Assembly: GCF_003352915.1 (NCBI RefSeq)
Contig: NZ_CP022314.1
Span: 1,057,815 to 1,121,814 of the forward strand
DNA: 64,000 nt
Origin: Arthrobacter sp. PM3
GTDB lineage: Bacteria; Actinomycetota; Actinomycetes; Actinomycetales; Micrococcaceae
Direction: 5' to 3'
Under the pieces are notes generated by a model. It searched no databases, was not told where the DNA came from, and saw only the letters and a program-made list of their open reading frames with translations. Shown piece after piece: positions 13,404 through 22,364 of the stretch. Every line of letters starts with the position of its first letter. The first letter of the stretch is position 1. Position numbers and translations under genes: made by a program.

Positions 13404-14051
13404 ATGCCCAGCCCTGAGACCCGTGTGGCGTTCGTCTCCGGGGACCGCCTGCCCGGCTGGGTGGACCGTTTCGCGGCGAGCCATGGCGCTCTGGCTGCGG
13501 AAGAGCTCGACGCCGGACTCCAGCTATGCGCCGACGACGGTGCCGTGGCTCTGCTGCAGGCTCCGTGGCCGGTGGACGGCCGGCCGGGGCGCGGCGGCGA
13601 CGCGGTGGCGCGGCTGGCCTCCCTGGCCGCGCAGCCCCGCAGCATCGGTGCCGTGTTGATTCGCCGTGGCGGATATTCGGTGGCCGTGGTCAGCGGTGGC
13701 GCCGTCCTTGCGTCCAAGACCGGCACGCGCCACGTCCAGTCGCGCACGGCTGCAGGCGGCTGGTCCCAGCAGCGTTTCGCCAGGCGTCGGACCAACCAAG
13801 CCGATGCGCTGGTCGAGGCCGTTGCCGAGCACGCCGGCCGGATCTTCGCCGCGCACCGGATCGAATACCTGGCGCCTGGCGGTGACCGGACCCTGGCCGG
13901 CCAGGTGCTCGCCGAGCCCGCGCTGAAGAGTTACTCCGGACTGGGGAGGCTGGCCTTCCTGGACGTCCCGGACCCCCGCGCGGCCGTCCTGAAGAAGGCC
14001 GCCGCGGACCTGTGCTCGGTCCGGATCACGGTCACCGACCCGCCTGAGTAG
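13404..14051 (+). CDS. acVLRF1 family release factor (Vms1-like peptidyl-tRNA hydrolase)
   Basis: A 215-aa protein with an eRF1-like fold of the actinobacterial/chloroflexi VLRF1 family, related to eukaryotic Vms1/ANKZF1, which cleaves peptidyl-tRNA on split 60S subunits during ribosome rescue. The tell-tale loop GGWSQQRFARRR is at 118-129; Gln122 corresponds to the catalytic Gln of the release-factor loop. Before it, IGAVLIRRGGYSVAVVSGG and LASKTGTRHVQSRT fit the beta-strand core. The ATG follows AACGGAGAACC. It is monocistronic and divergent from rarA. The bacterial role is inferred from the family; it probably acts on stalled 50S-peptidyl-tRNA. Confidence 0.85.
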   Translation: MPSPETRVAFVSGDRLPGWVDRFAASHGALAAEELDAGLQLCADDGAVALLQAPWPVDGRPGRGGDAVARLASLAAQPRSIGAVLIRRGGYSVAVVSGGAVLASKTGTRHVQSRTAAGGWSQQRFARRRTNQADALVEAVAEHAGRIFAAHRIEYLAPGGDRTLAGQVLAEPALKSYSGLGRLAFLDVPDPRAAVLKKAAADLCSVRITVTDPPE

Positions 14052-14081
14052 ACAGGCCCACAGTTCCACCGCAGCATGTCA

Positions 14082-15752
14082 TCAGAGGTCAGGCACTCCC
14101 ATGCGGGGCGCAACCAGGAACGAAGTCATCGACTGGGGCGGCCAGCCGTGGTCGTCCGTGTCGGCCGGAGGCCATGGATGCCCGGCGGTGAAGTGTTCCC
14201 AGTCGGGGAACTGGTCCCATTCGGGGAAGGGGTCCGGGGGCAGGGCGGCGTCAGGGTCCGGGCCGGGGTCCGGGAATGGATCTGCGCACAGGAGATTTTC
14301 GGGCCAGCGGGGTGGTTCCCAGTCGGGGTATTCGCTGGCGTAGTGGCGTCCGGCCGGTGAGGTCCAGCCCGGCGGGTGCTCCGCGCTGGCGGCGGCGGGT
14401 GTCCAGGTGGAGTTGTGTTTGAGCCGGTGGTGTTTCGGGCAGGGCTGGGCCAGATTCGCCACCCCGGTGCCGCCGCCGTCGGCCCAGGCCAGCAGGTGAT
14501 CGGCCTCGTTATCCAGCGACGGGTTATTACACCCCGGGAACGGGCACTTGCCGTCGCGCAGCCGCAGCCACTGCCGCATCGCCTTCGTGACCCGGTAACT
14601 GGTACGCCCGATTTCCAGCGGCGCCCCGTCGCGGGGGTCGACCAGGACCCGGTGGAAGGACTCCGCGCCGTCGGCGACCAACCGGCGGGCCATCGAGAGC
14701 GGGACCGGCCCGTACCCGTCCAGCATGGCCGGTTCCTCCGTGGCCCCGAGCAAAGCCATCACCGGGACCGTGACCAGGACCTGCGCCCGCGGCGACGGAA
14801 CACCCCCGCCAGTGCCGCCGGTCCCGTCGCCGCCGCCTACGCCGCCGGTGCCGGGGGTGTTGGTGGTGAGGAGCCAGGTGGCGGTGACGTCGGCGCGGAG
14901 CTGGGCCAGGGTCCGGGACTCGCCCGGGCCCTGCAGCGCCCGGGCCGCGGCGGTGGTCCGTTCCCAGATCCCCGCCGCAACATCGGCCGGGAGCCGGGCC
15001 GAGAGCCAGGCCATGCCGTCCCGGTCCGGGACAAACTCCACCCGCCGCTCCGCCACCCCCGTGGCGTGGCGGGCCTCGATGCTCTCCGGGTGGTGGCGTT
15101 CGCGCCAGGTGCGCGCCTTGGCCCGGAACCGGCCCGGGGCCAGCTCCCCGGCCGGGCACCCCCGCGCCGGATCCGGCGCGGCGGGGTCCAGGAAATGCGC
15201 CTCCAGCCCCGCCGCCCCGGCCCGGTCCAGGTTCGCCGCCTCATCGACCATGATCCGGGCATGCTGCCAGGACAGCTCCCCGGCCTGCAACGCCGCCAAC
15301 GTCAACGGCAACGACGAGACCAATGCCAGCGCGTCGGAGAGCAGCGCCGAAGCGGTCCGTTCGCTCACGGTCAGGACACCCGCGACCTCCGCCACGACCG
15401 CCAGCTCCCGCGCCGTGGCCTCCCGCGCCGACACGACCGGGGCGGCCAGGAGTTCCTCCGCGCGGACATAGTCGGCGGCCAGGTGGACCTTCAACGCCGC
15501 CATCCCGGCCTCCAACCGCGCCACCAACGCCAACCCATCCAGGCACCCGTCCGCGAAATCCCGCAACGGATCAGCCCCGACATCAGCAGCCACAGCGGTT
15601 TCCCCAACGCGCGAATCAGCGCGGTCCGCACCGGCCCCGCCCGCCGAATCTCCGCCGGCAAGGCCGGCGAGAGCAGCCAGGGCGGCAACCGACGCGGCCA
15701 CAGCCGCCAACGCCTCCCCGCTCTCCGGGCTCCAGGCTGCTCTGCTCTCCAT
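14082..15752 (-). CDS. DUF222 and HNH endonuclease domain protein
   Basis: A 556-aa protein of the 13E12-repeat/DUF222 group that occurs in many copies in actinobacterial genomes. The N-terminal DUF222 domain covers roughly 60-400. A Gly/Thr-rich linker (GGVGGGDGTGGTGGG) interrupts it. The HNH motif near 455-500 has the form CPFPGCNNPSLDNEADHLL ... NLAQPCPKHHRLKH, with the Cys pairs and the catalytic His. The C-terminus is Asp/Pro/Trp-rich. The true role is not settled for the family. The start is at ATG 15752, with GTG 15758 as an alternative. It stands beside decayed gene fragments, which fits a variable spot. Confidence 0.88.
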   Translation of the reverse strand: MESRAAWSPESGEALAAVAASVAALAALAGLAGGDSAGGAGADRADSRVGETAVAADVGADPLRDFADGCLDGLALVARLEAGMAALKVHLAADYVRAEELLAAPVVSAREATARELAVVAEVAGVLTVSERTASALLSDALALVSSLPLTLAALQAGELSWQHARIMVDEAANLDRAGAAGLEAHFLDPAAPDPARGCPAGELAPGRFRAKARTWRERHHPESIEARHATGVAERRVEFVPDRDGMAWLSARLPADVAAGIWERTTAAARALQGPGESRTLAQLRADVTATWLLTTNTPGTGGVGGGDGTGGTGGGVPSPRAQVLVTVPVMALLGATEEPAMLDGYGPVPLSMARRLVADGAESFHRVLVDPRDGAPLEIGRTSYRVTKAMRQWLRLRDGKCPFPGCNNPSLDNEADHLLAWADGGGTGVANLAQPCPKHHRLKHNSTWTPAAASAEHPPGWTSPAGRHYASEYPDWEPPRWPENLLCADPFPDPGPDPDAALPPDPFPEWDQFPDWEHFTAGHPWPPADTDDHGWPPQSMTSFLVAPRMGVPDL

Positions 15753-15903
15753 ACCCACAGCATGACAGGAGGCACTGACATTTTTGACGCCGCGGGCTGT
15801 GACTTTCGGCGGTAAATGGCTGTGCTTTCACAGCGCCATTTGGCGCATGGTGCAGTCCCGAAGGGGATGCTTCTAGAGGGCGTACGTGACGCACCGGGCC
15901 GGC

Positions 15904-16077
15904 TCAGTATGGGACAGTGTGGGCGAAAGTAACTGTCAGGATGCCAGTCCCGCACCCGAGGTAGAGTATGGACTCCGCCCCGCACTCGTCAGCTACCGAG
16001 CGATAGAAGTCGTGGTCCGGTCCATCCGGATTGTCATTGTCGTACAGGTCAACGAGCCTGGCGTCGTAATCGCTTAC
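15904..16077 (-). pseudogene. truncated class I SAM-dependent methyltransferase fragment
   Basis: Reading the minus strand in one open frame gives about 57 residues that match the start of a class I methyltransferase. SDYDARLVDLYDNDNPDGPD is followed by HDFYRSVADECGAESILYLG and the AdoMet motif I LGCGTGILTVTFA. A TGA stop follows soon after, and the rest of the Rossmann domain is absent in all frames downstream. No in-frame ATG precedes it; the best in-frame codons upstream are GTA/CTA. So only the first quarter remains and no function is expected. The flanking DNA has an imperfect hairpin at 15814-15841 and nothing else I recognise. Confidence 0.7.
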
Positions 16078-16126
16078 AGCTAGACCTTGCGCACTGGCGG
16101 CATATATCCGGAGCTTGCGCCCCTAG

Positions 16127-16309
16127 ACCGGTCCGGACGAGTTCACCGACGCCCAGACAATCGCCGCGGTCGAACGGGACATGCGCGGAACCTTCCGGCT
16201 CCTCGAGCGCTTCTTCCGCCAAATCACCCATGTATTGAAGATCAAGGAATTTGAAACCATCTCCGACGACGTCATCGAAGCAGCCGCCAGCACCGTCGTC
16301 ATCGGCAAC
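16127..16309 (+). pseudogene. C-terminal fragment of a TniB-like transposition AAA ATPase
   Basis: A 61-codon open stretch starting right after a TAG. The residues TGPDEFTDAQTIAAVERDMR, then GTFRLLERFFRQITHVLKIK and EFETISDDVIEAAASTVVIG, resemble the C-terminal lid region of TniB/IstB-like helper ATPases of transposons (RLLxRFFxQI, VLxIN, VIEAAxxTLVIG). The Walker motifs and the first three quarters are missing, and the frame runs into unrelated sequence after IGN. It looks like a remnant of an old insertion; no transposase gene is near. Confidence 0.55.
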
Positions 16310-16434
16310 GAACGACAAAGAGCGCCAACAATACACCGAAGTTCACAAGCGCGGGCCGCGGGAACCCCGGGCCGGCAACGAAGACTGCCCGCCGCCGGAA
16401 CGGCAAAGCGCCATAAACCGATCAGGCCCCTATA

Positions 16435-17280
16435 TCAGCAGCCGGTCAGGTGCCGTTTCGGCCGTTCCTGCCGGTACCGGTACCGGGCGGTTTCCCGGAA
16501 ACCGGCCTGCGCATACAAGTCCCGGGCGCCGACATTGGACGCCATCACCAAAAGCCAGTAGCCCTCGAGGCCGCGAGCATCGCCCTCGCGCAGCAGCGCC
16601 CGGACAATCCGGCCGCCAAAGCCCTGCCGGCGCGCATCAGGACGGGTTGCCATGCAGTACAACCCGCCCCAGCCTGGCACCGCCGATCCGGCGGCAGGCA
16701 TGGCGAGCCGCGCCACAGCGGCGGGCGCGCCGGCGTCGTCGCGCACCAGCCCGTACAGCGAAGCGCAACCTTCGAGGATGCCGCGGGCGACAGCGAGTTC
16801 CGCTCCTCCCCCACGCCCGTCGACGCTCCACCAAAGTTCAAGCCACTCCGCTGTCGGCGCGGCTGAAATCTCCACGGCGGGGTCCGCGCCAGCGTCAGCC
16901 CCACTTACCGGCCCGCCAAGCGGGCCCCTGACCAGGACCAGTGTCTCGGACTGCCGGGTGAACCCCTCGGCGTCGAGGACGGCGTTGAGGGCCGCGGAGC
17001 GCGGGCCGTCAAAGACCTGAAAGATTACAGGTAGCCGGCGGCTCCGGTACCAGAGCCTCGCCTCGCGCAGTGCCGACAACAGCGCGTGCGGGTCCTCGCC
17101 GGGATCCCTGGGCCAGACAGAGTTTGCCCGCTGCGTCACGCCGGAGGCCGCCCGCAGCACCCAGCCGCCGGACCCGTGCCGCTCGGCGGCAGGCCACGCG
17201 GAATCCATCAGGGCCTCCAGCCGCGGAACCGAAACAGGCACCGGCGCAGGCGCCGATGCGGGGGTCGGGGTCAGGTCCAT
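16435..17280 (-). CDS. GNAT family N-acetyltransferase
   Basis: A 281-aa protein with a C-terminal GNAT fold. The acetyl-CoA loop is TRPDARRQGFGGRIVRALL, followed by LLVMASNVGARDLYAQAGFRE, the usual beta-5/alpha-4 ending. The N-terminal half (LEALMDSAWPAAERHGSGGW ... LPVIFQVFDGPRS) looks like a second, degenerate GNAT lobe, as in two-domain members. Substrate unknown. The ATG at 17280 is chosen because CGGAGA lies 8 bases upstream. An in-frame ATG at 17358 falls inside the aspS terminator hairpin. It is probably separately transcribed from aspS. Confidence 0.88.
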   Translation of the reverse strand: MDLTPTPASAPAPVPVSVPRLEALMDSAWPAAERHGSGGWVLRAASGVTQRANSVWPRDPGEDPHALLSALREARLWYRSRRLPVIFQVFDGPRSAALNAVLDAEGFTRQSETLVLVRGPLGGPVSGADAGADPAVEISAAPTAEWLELWWSVDGRGGGAELAVARGILEGCASLYGLVRDDAGAPAAVARLAMPAAGSAVPGWGGLYCMATRPDARRQGFGGRIVRALLREGDARGLEGYWLLVMASNVGARDLYAQAGFRETARYRYRQERPKRHLTGC

Positions 17281-17340
17281 CGCGGGTCTCCGTCCGGGAA
17301 GAATGCCGGTGCTGGCGAATACGGGCAACTGTGAAGACGG

Positions 17341-17372
17341 CAGGGGCTCCCCGGTCATCCGGGGAGCCCCTG
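17341..17372 (-). terminator. terminator hairpin after aspS
   Basis: A perfect 14-bp inverted repeat (caggggctccccgg and its complement) around the 4-base loop tcat, 15 bases beyond the aspS stop. The poly-U tail is poor, but the stem is very stable and correctly placed to end aspS transcription. Confidence 0.75.
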
Positions 17373-17386
17373 CCGCTGGTGCCAGG

Positions 17387-19171
17387 TTAGTTCTGGCCCT
17401 CCGCGGGCTTTTTGGCCTCGGGCTTGAAGTCCACGCCGGCTTCCTTGCGCTGCTGCGCCGTGATCGGAGCAGGGGCCTGGGTCAGCGGGTCGAAACCGCC
17501 GCCGGACTTCGGGAATGCGATGACGTCGCGGATGGACTCCACGCCGGCCAGCAGGGCAACGACGCGGTCCCAGCCGAAGGCGATGCCGCCGTGCGGCGGG
17601 GCGCCGAACTTGAAGCCCTCAAGGAGGAAGCCGAACTTCGTCTGGGCGTCCTGCTTGTCCAGGCCCATGAGCTCGAAGACCCGCTCCTGGACGTCGCGCT
17701 GGTGGATACGGATCGAGCCGCCGCCGATTTCGTTGCCGTTGCAGACGATGTCGTAGGCGTAGGAGAGCGCCGACTCGGGGTCCTTATCGAAGGTGTCGAG
17801 GAACTCCGGCTTCGGCGACGTGAACGCATGGTGCACCGCGGTCCACTTGCCGGCACCGACGGCGACATCGCCGGAGGCGACAGCAGCGGCGGCCGGCTCG
17901 AACATCGGAGCGTCCACAACCCAGCAGAAGGCCCAGTCGGACGGGTTGATCAGTCCGGTGCGGTGCCCGATCTCGACCCGGGCTGCGCCCAGGAGGGCAC
18001 GTGACGGCGTCTTCTCGCCCGCTGCGAAGAAGATGCAGTCACCGGGCTTGGCGCCGACGGCGTCGGCGAGGCCCGCACGCTCGGTGTCGGTGAGGTTCTT
18101 GGCGACGGGACCGGCGAGTTCGCCGTCTTCCTTGTACAGGACGTAGGCCAGGCCCTTGGCGCCGCGCTGCTTGGCCCATTCCTGCCAGGCGTCGAGGGCG
18201 CGGCGGGCCTGGGAGGCGCCGCCGGGCATGACGACGGCACCGACGTAGGGCGCCTTAAACACGCCGAAGTTCGTGTCCTTGAAGAATTCAGTCAGCTCGG
18301 TGAGCTCCTGGCCGAAGCGCAGGTCCGGCTTGTCCGAACCGTAGCGGGCCATGGCGTCGTTGTAGGTGATGCGCTGGATCGGCGTCGGGATCTCGACGTC
18401 GATCAGCTTCCACAGGGCCTTGACGATGTTCTCGCCGAGCTGAATGATGTCGTCCTGATCCACGAAGCTGGCCTCGATGTCGAGCTGCGTGAACTCCGGC
18501 TGGCGGTCCGCACGGAAGTCTTCATCGCGGTAGCAGCGGGCGATCTGGTAGTACTTCTCGAAGCCGCCAACCTGCAGGAGCTGCTTGAACAGCTGCGGGG
18601 ACTGCGGCAGCGCGTACCAGGAACCCGGTGCGAGCCGTGCGGGGACCACGAAGTCGCGGGCGCCTTCCGGCGTCGAGCGGGTCAGTGTGGGGGTTTCGAT
18701 CTCGACATAGCCGTCCTGGTGGAGCAGCTCGCGGGCCACGCGGTTGGCTTCCGAGCGCAGGCGCAGGTTGCGGGCGGGGCCGGGCCGGCGCAGATCCAGG
18801 TAGCGGTGCTTCAGTCGTGCTTCCTCGCCGACCTCCACGTGCTCGTCGATCTGGAACGGCAACGGGTCCGAGGTGTTGAGAATGGTGACGTTCTCGGCCA
18901 TGACCTCGATTTCACCGGTGGGAAGCGCCGGGTTCTCGTTGCCCGCGGGGCGCTGGGACACCGTGCCGGTGACCTGCAGCACGTATTCGTTGCGCAGGCC
19001 GTGGAAGACCTCTTCTTCACGGACCACGACCTGGGCGACGCCGGACGCGTCGCGCAGGTCAACGAATGCGACACCACCGTGGTCACGACGCCGGCCGACC
19101 CAGCCGGCGAGGGTTACGGTTTGTCCAATGTGCTCGGAGCGGAGGGATCCGAGGTCATGTGTGCGCAGCAC
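17387..19171 (-). CDS. aspS: aspartyl-tRNA synthetase
   Basis: Class IIb synthetase of the bacterial type, 594 aa. The N-terminal OB fold begins [20 protein letters not shown] with [19 protein letters not shown]. The motif 2 region is [19 protein letters not shown], a GAD insertion lies in the middle, and motif 3 is [16 protein letters not shown]. Without gatCAB data I cannot say whether it is discriminating. The GTG at 19171 is chosen because it gives the conserved LRTHDLG N-terminus and AGGCG sits upstream. Confidence 0.97.
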   Translation of the reverse strand: MLRTHDLGSLRSEHIGQTVTLAGWVGRRRDHGGVAFVDLRDASGVAQVVVREEEVFHGLRNEYVLQVTGTVSQRPAGNENPALPTGEIEVMAENVTILNTSDPLPFQIDEHVEVGEEARLKHRYLDLRRPGPARNLRLRSEANRVARELLHQDGYVEIETPTLTRSTPEGARDFVVPARLAPGSWYALPQSPQLFKQLLQVGGFEKYYQIARCYRDEDFRADRQPEFTQLDIEASFVDQDDIIQLGENIVKALWKLIDVEIPTPIQRITYNDAMARYGSDKPDLRFGQELTELTEFFKDTNFGVFKAPYVGAVVMPGGASQARRALDAWQEWAKQRGAKGLAYVLYKEDGELAGPVAKNLTDTERAGLADAVGAKPGDCIFFAAGEKTPSRALLGAARVEIGHRTGLINPSDWAFCWVVDAPMFEPAAAAVASGDVAVGAGKWTAVHHAFTSPKPEFLDTFDKDPESALSYAYDIVCNGNEIGGGSIRIHQRDVQERVFELMGLDKQDAQTKFGFLLEGFKFGAPPHGGIAFGWDRVVALLAGVESIRDVIAFPKSGGGFDPLTQAPAPITAQQRKEAGVDFKPEAKKPAEGQN

Positions 19172-19294
19172 AGCACGCCTTTCTGAAGAAGACAGAGGGA
19201 AAATCAAAAGCGATATTGAACCAATGACGCTCTAATAGGATCGCTACTGGAACGATCCCGTTCGAGTTTACCCGTTGGAAAGGCCCCGCCCGCC

Positions 19295-20641
19295 ATGACG
19301 AGCCGGCATCACAGAACCCAGCCAGGCGACCGGCCCGGCATGACGCCGAACAAGGCGCCCGGTGGGCGCCCCGGCCAGCAGCTACAGCGTCGCCTCGGTG
19401 TGTTTGATTCCACGGCAATCGGCCTCGGTTCCATGCTGGGCGCCGGGGTCTTCGTGGTCTTCTCCCCCGCCGCCGCCCTGGCCGGGCCGCTGCTGGTGCT
19501 GGCGGTGGCCGTGGCCGGCGTCATCGCCTACTGCAACGCCGTGGCGTCCGCCCAACTGGCGGCAAAGTATCCTGCCAGCGGCGGAACCTACGTATACGGG
19601 CGCCGGCAGTTGGGCGAGTGGCCGGGCTTCATTGCCGGCTGGGGTTTCGTGACGGGCAAGACGGCGTCCTGCGCGGCGATGGCGCTCACGTTCGGACACT
19701 ACGTGGCGCCGGCGTACGCCACGCCGCTGGCCGTCGCCGCCGTCGTGGTTCTCACCGGGGTCAACCTGCTCGGCATTACCCGGACAGCAATGCTGACCAG
19801 GATCCTGCTGGCCGTGGTGCTGGCAACGCTCGCCTTCGTCGCCGTCGCCTCGCTGCTCGGCCCCCACCCGGCCGGCGCCCCCGCGTCGGGGACAACGGCA
19901 CCACTGACGACGCCGGCCGGCGGCTGGGGCGTCCTTCCCGCCGCGGGGCTGATGTTCTTCGCTTTCGCCGGCTACGCGCGGATCGCCACCCTGGGCGAAG
20001 AGGTCAAGGACCCCACCCGCACCATCCCGCGCGCCATCCTGGCGGCACTGGCCGGGGCCTTCGTGATCTACCTCGGCCTGGCCGCCCTGCTGCAGTGGCA
20101 CCTGCCGCCGCAACTGCTGGCGGGTTCGACGGCGCCGCTGCTGGACGCCGTTGCCGTGTCGCAGCTCAGCGGCGGAGTCCCCTTCGTCCAGGCCGGGGCC
20201 GCCGCCGCCTGCCTCGGCGCGCTGCTGGCCCTGATCACCGGGGTGGGCAGGACCACCCTGGCGATGGCCCGGGAACGCGACCTTCCGGGCCCGCTGGCGC
20301 GGGTGGGCGGCACCCACACCGTCCCGTTTGTCGCGGAACTCGCCGTCGCCGGCGTCGTCATCATCCTGCTGCTGCTGAGCACCAACGTGATGACCGTGGT
20401 GGGCTTTTCCAGCTTCGGCGTGCTGATCTACTACGCGGTGACCAACGCCGCGGCCTTCACCCTCGCCGGCCGGCCGTGGCATGCGCCGCGCTGGCTCAAC
20501 GTGTTGGGCTTCCTCGGCTGCCTGGTCCTGGCCGTGACGTTGCCGCCGGCCTCCATGCTGGTCATGGCTGCGGTGCTCACCGTCGGGATGGCAGGGCGGT
20601 ACCTGGTCCTGCGGCTGCGCCGGACCCGCCGGAAGGACTAA
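19295..20641 (+). CDS. APC superfamily amino acid permease
   Basis: A 448-aa integral membrane transporter with about 12 hydrophobic segments. The first contains GLGSMLGAGVFVVFSPAAAL, the helix-1 GxG substrate site of APC permeases. Later come YPASGGTYVYGRRQLGEWPG and the conserved FFAFAGYARIATLGEEVKDP (helix 6 region). The N-terminus (1-32) is Pro/Gly-rich and cytoplasmic. An alternative start is the Met at residue 16. Substrate unknown, probably an amino acid or amine. It is convergent with hisS; the two stop codons overlap by 4 bases. Confidence 0.88.
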   Translation: MTSRHHRTQPGDRPGMTPNKAPGGRPGQQLQRRLGVFDSTAIGLGSMLGAGVFVVFSPAAALAGPLLVLAVAVAGVIAYCNAVASAQLAAKYPASGGTYVYGRRQLGEWPGFIAGWGFVTGKTASCAAMALTFGHYVAPAYATPLAVAAVVVLTGVNLLGITRTAMLTRILLAVVLATLAFVAVASLLGPHPAGAPASGTTAPLTTPAGGWGVLPAAGLMFFAFAGYARIATLGEEVKDPTRTIPRAILAALAGAFVIYLGLAALLQWHLPPQLLAGSTAPLLDAVAVSQLSGGVPFVQAGAAAACLGALLALITGVGRTTLAMARERDLPGPLARVGGTHTVPFVAELAVAGVVIILLLLSTNVMTVVGFSSFGVLIYYAVTNAAAFTLAGRPWHAPRWLNVLGFLGCLVLAVTLPPASMLVMAAVLTVGMAGRYLVLRLRRTRRKD

Positions 20642-21981
20642 CCCGCGGCGGTGACCCGGACGTGCAGGTCCTCCTCGGCGGGCATCCACTCAGCCGGGTC
20701 GGCGTCGTACTGCTCACCCGAACGGATGTCCTTGACCTGGTGCTTGCCGTCGTCGTCGGTGAACCAGACGAACGGAATGCCGCGGCGGTCGGCGAACTTG
20801 ATCTGCTTGCCGAACTTCTCTGCCTTCGCGGCCACCTCCGTGGCGATGCCCCGGCTGCGGAGCTGGGCGGCGACGTCCTGCGCCGCGCCCCAACTCTCGT
20901 CGCTGTTGAGGGTTACCAGCACGGCAGTCGGGACGGAGCGGCTGGCCTTGGCCAGGTCCTGGCTCAGGATCCGGGACACCAGGCGGGTCACGCCGATGGA
21001 CAGCCCGACGCCGGGGAACTTGCGGTTGCCCTTGCTGGCGAGGGCGTCGTAGCGTCCGCCGGAGCAGATCGATCCCAGCTGTTCATGTCCGACCAGGACC
21101 GTTTCCACCACGGTGCCCGTGTAGTAGTCCAGGCCGCGGGCGATACTGAGGTCGGCGACCACCCGGCCCGGCGCGCGCTGCACGGCGGCCGCGATGACCT
21201 GCTCCAGTTCGTTCAGGCCTTCCTCGAGCAGCTCATTGCTGACGCCCAGCGCCCGGACCTGATCCACAAAGGAGGTGTCCTTGGTGCGGATGCCCGCGAG
21301 CTTGAGGGCGGCCTGCGCCTGCTCGTCGGTGGCGCCGAGCTCTTCCTTGAGCAGCTCGGCAACCTTCGCCGGTCCGACCTTTTCCAGCTTGTCGATGCTG
21401 CGGAGGACACCCGCGGTGTCGGTCAGCCCGATCCCCGTGTAGAAGCCCTCGGCCAGTTTGCGGTTGTTGATCCGGAGCAGGAAGTCCGGGATGGGCAGGG
21501 CGTTGAGGGCCTCGGCGATCACGAGCGCGATTTCGACGTCGTAGCGGAACGGCAGTTCACCGTCGCCGACGACGTCGATGTCCGCCTGGGTGAACTCCCG
21601 GGCGCGCCCCTCCTGGGGACGCTCGCCGCGCCAGACCTTCTGGATCTGGTAGCGGCGGAACGGGAAGGACAGGTAGCCGGCGTTCTCCACGACGTACCGT
21701 GCAAAGGGCACGGTGAGGTCGAAGTGCAGGGCCAGGGCGTGCGGGTCGGCTTTGGCCGCAGTGTCCCCCTCGTCGTCCTGGAGCCGGCTCAGGCCGTAAA
21801 CCTCTTTGTCGATTTCACCCTTGCGCAGCAGCTGCCCCACGGTTTCCACGGCGCGGGTCTCGATCGAGGAGAAGCCATGGAGCTCGAACGTCCGTCGCAG
21901 CGTGTCCAGCACATGCAGTTCCACCAGCCGCTCCTCGGGAAGCCACTCGGGGAATCCTGACAGGGAGGCTGTGCGTGCCAT
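20638..21981 (-). CDS. hisS: histidyl-tRNA synthetase
   Basis: Class II synthetase of 447 aa. Motif 2 is WRGERPQEGRAREFTQADID. The histidine-specific stretches are ARGLDYYTGTVVE and SGGRYDALASK, and motif 3 is VGLSIGVTRLV. The C-terminal anticodon domain ends with KFADRRGIPFVWF. The ATG at 21981 is preceded by AGGAGAAAATTTC. It is transcribed away from the cyclophilin gene, with the tandem repeat array in the shared upstream region. Confidence 0.97.
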   Translation of the reverse strand: MARTASLSGFPEWLPEERLVELHVLDTLRRTFELHGFSSIETRAVETVGQLLRKGEIDKEVYGLSRLQDDEGDTAAKADPHALALHFDLTVPFARYVVENAGYLSFPFRRYQIQKVWRGERPQEGRAREFTQADIDVVGDGELPFRYDVEIALVIAEALNALPIPDFLLRINNRKLAEGFYTGIGLTDTAGVLRSIDKLEKVGPAKVAELLKEELGATDEQAQAALKLAGIRTKDTSFVDQVRALGVSNELLEEGLNELEQVIAAAVQRAPGRVVADLSIARGLDYYTGTVVETVLVGHEQLGSICSGGRYDALASKGNRKFPGVGLSIGVTRLVSRILSQDLAKASRSVPTAVLVTLNSDESWGAAQDVAAQLRSRGIATEVAAKAEKFGKQIKFADRRGIPFVWFTDDDGKHQVKDIRSGEQYDADPAEWMPAEEDLHVRVTAAG

Positions 21982-22104
21982 GGTGAAATTTTCTCCTCTG
22001 GTTACTGCCGCGGCGTCTGGTTGCTGCCGCGGTGCCGTCGGGCACGGGCACGCGGCATTCTCCGTCGAAACATAACGAAGATAGGCGGCGGACCGGCCAG
22101 TCGT

Positions 22105-22135
22105 GCATAAACTGTGTGCGGCAGTCAGTTTATGC
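22105..22135. repeat. inverted repeat in the hisS/cyclophilin divergent region
   Basis: A perfect 10-bp inverted repeat, gcataaactg at 22105-22114 and cagtttatgc at 22126-22135, with an 11-base spacer. It lies 16 bases before the 14-bp tandem array and may be an operator or a hairpin in the leader of the cyclophilin mRNA. Confidence 0.6.
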
Positions 22136-22150
22136 GTTCGGCGCCCCCTT

Positions 22151-22276
22151 GTTACAACGGAGCTGTTACAACGGAGCTGTTACAACGGAGCTGTTACAAC
22201 GGAGCTGTTACAACGGAGCTGTTACAACGGAGCTGTTACAACGGAGCTGTTACAACGGAGCCGTTCCAACGGAGCC
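22151..22276. repeat. 14-bp tandem repeat array, nine units
   Basis: Nine consecutive units of gttacaacggagct. Units 1-7 are perfect; unit 8 (22249-22262) ends in cc, and unit 9 (22263-22276) reads gttccaacggagcc. The array lies in the 383-bp non-coding region between hisS and the cyclophilin gene, 88 bases before the cyclophilin start. Because 14 is not a multiple of three, the open frames it creates repeat every 42 bases and are not real genes. Confidence 0.97.
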
Positions 22277-22364
22277 GGCCGGCGGGACTGCCGGCAGCTT
22301 GCTGCTGTTACTGCGGCGTCCCCTACGGCGCGTCACGGTCACAGCCATACAACCGGGAGGAACT

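Noticed and set aside
16049..16336. A 95-codon minus-strand gene over the transposition-ATPase fragment
   Set aside because: It is antisense to the fragment, and its sequence shows no family resemblance.
22151..22276. CRISPR array
   Set aside because: The units are only 14 bp and directly joined, with no spacers and no cas genes nearby.
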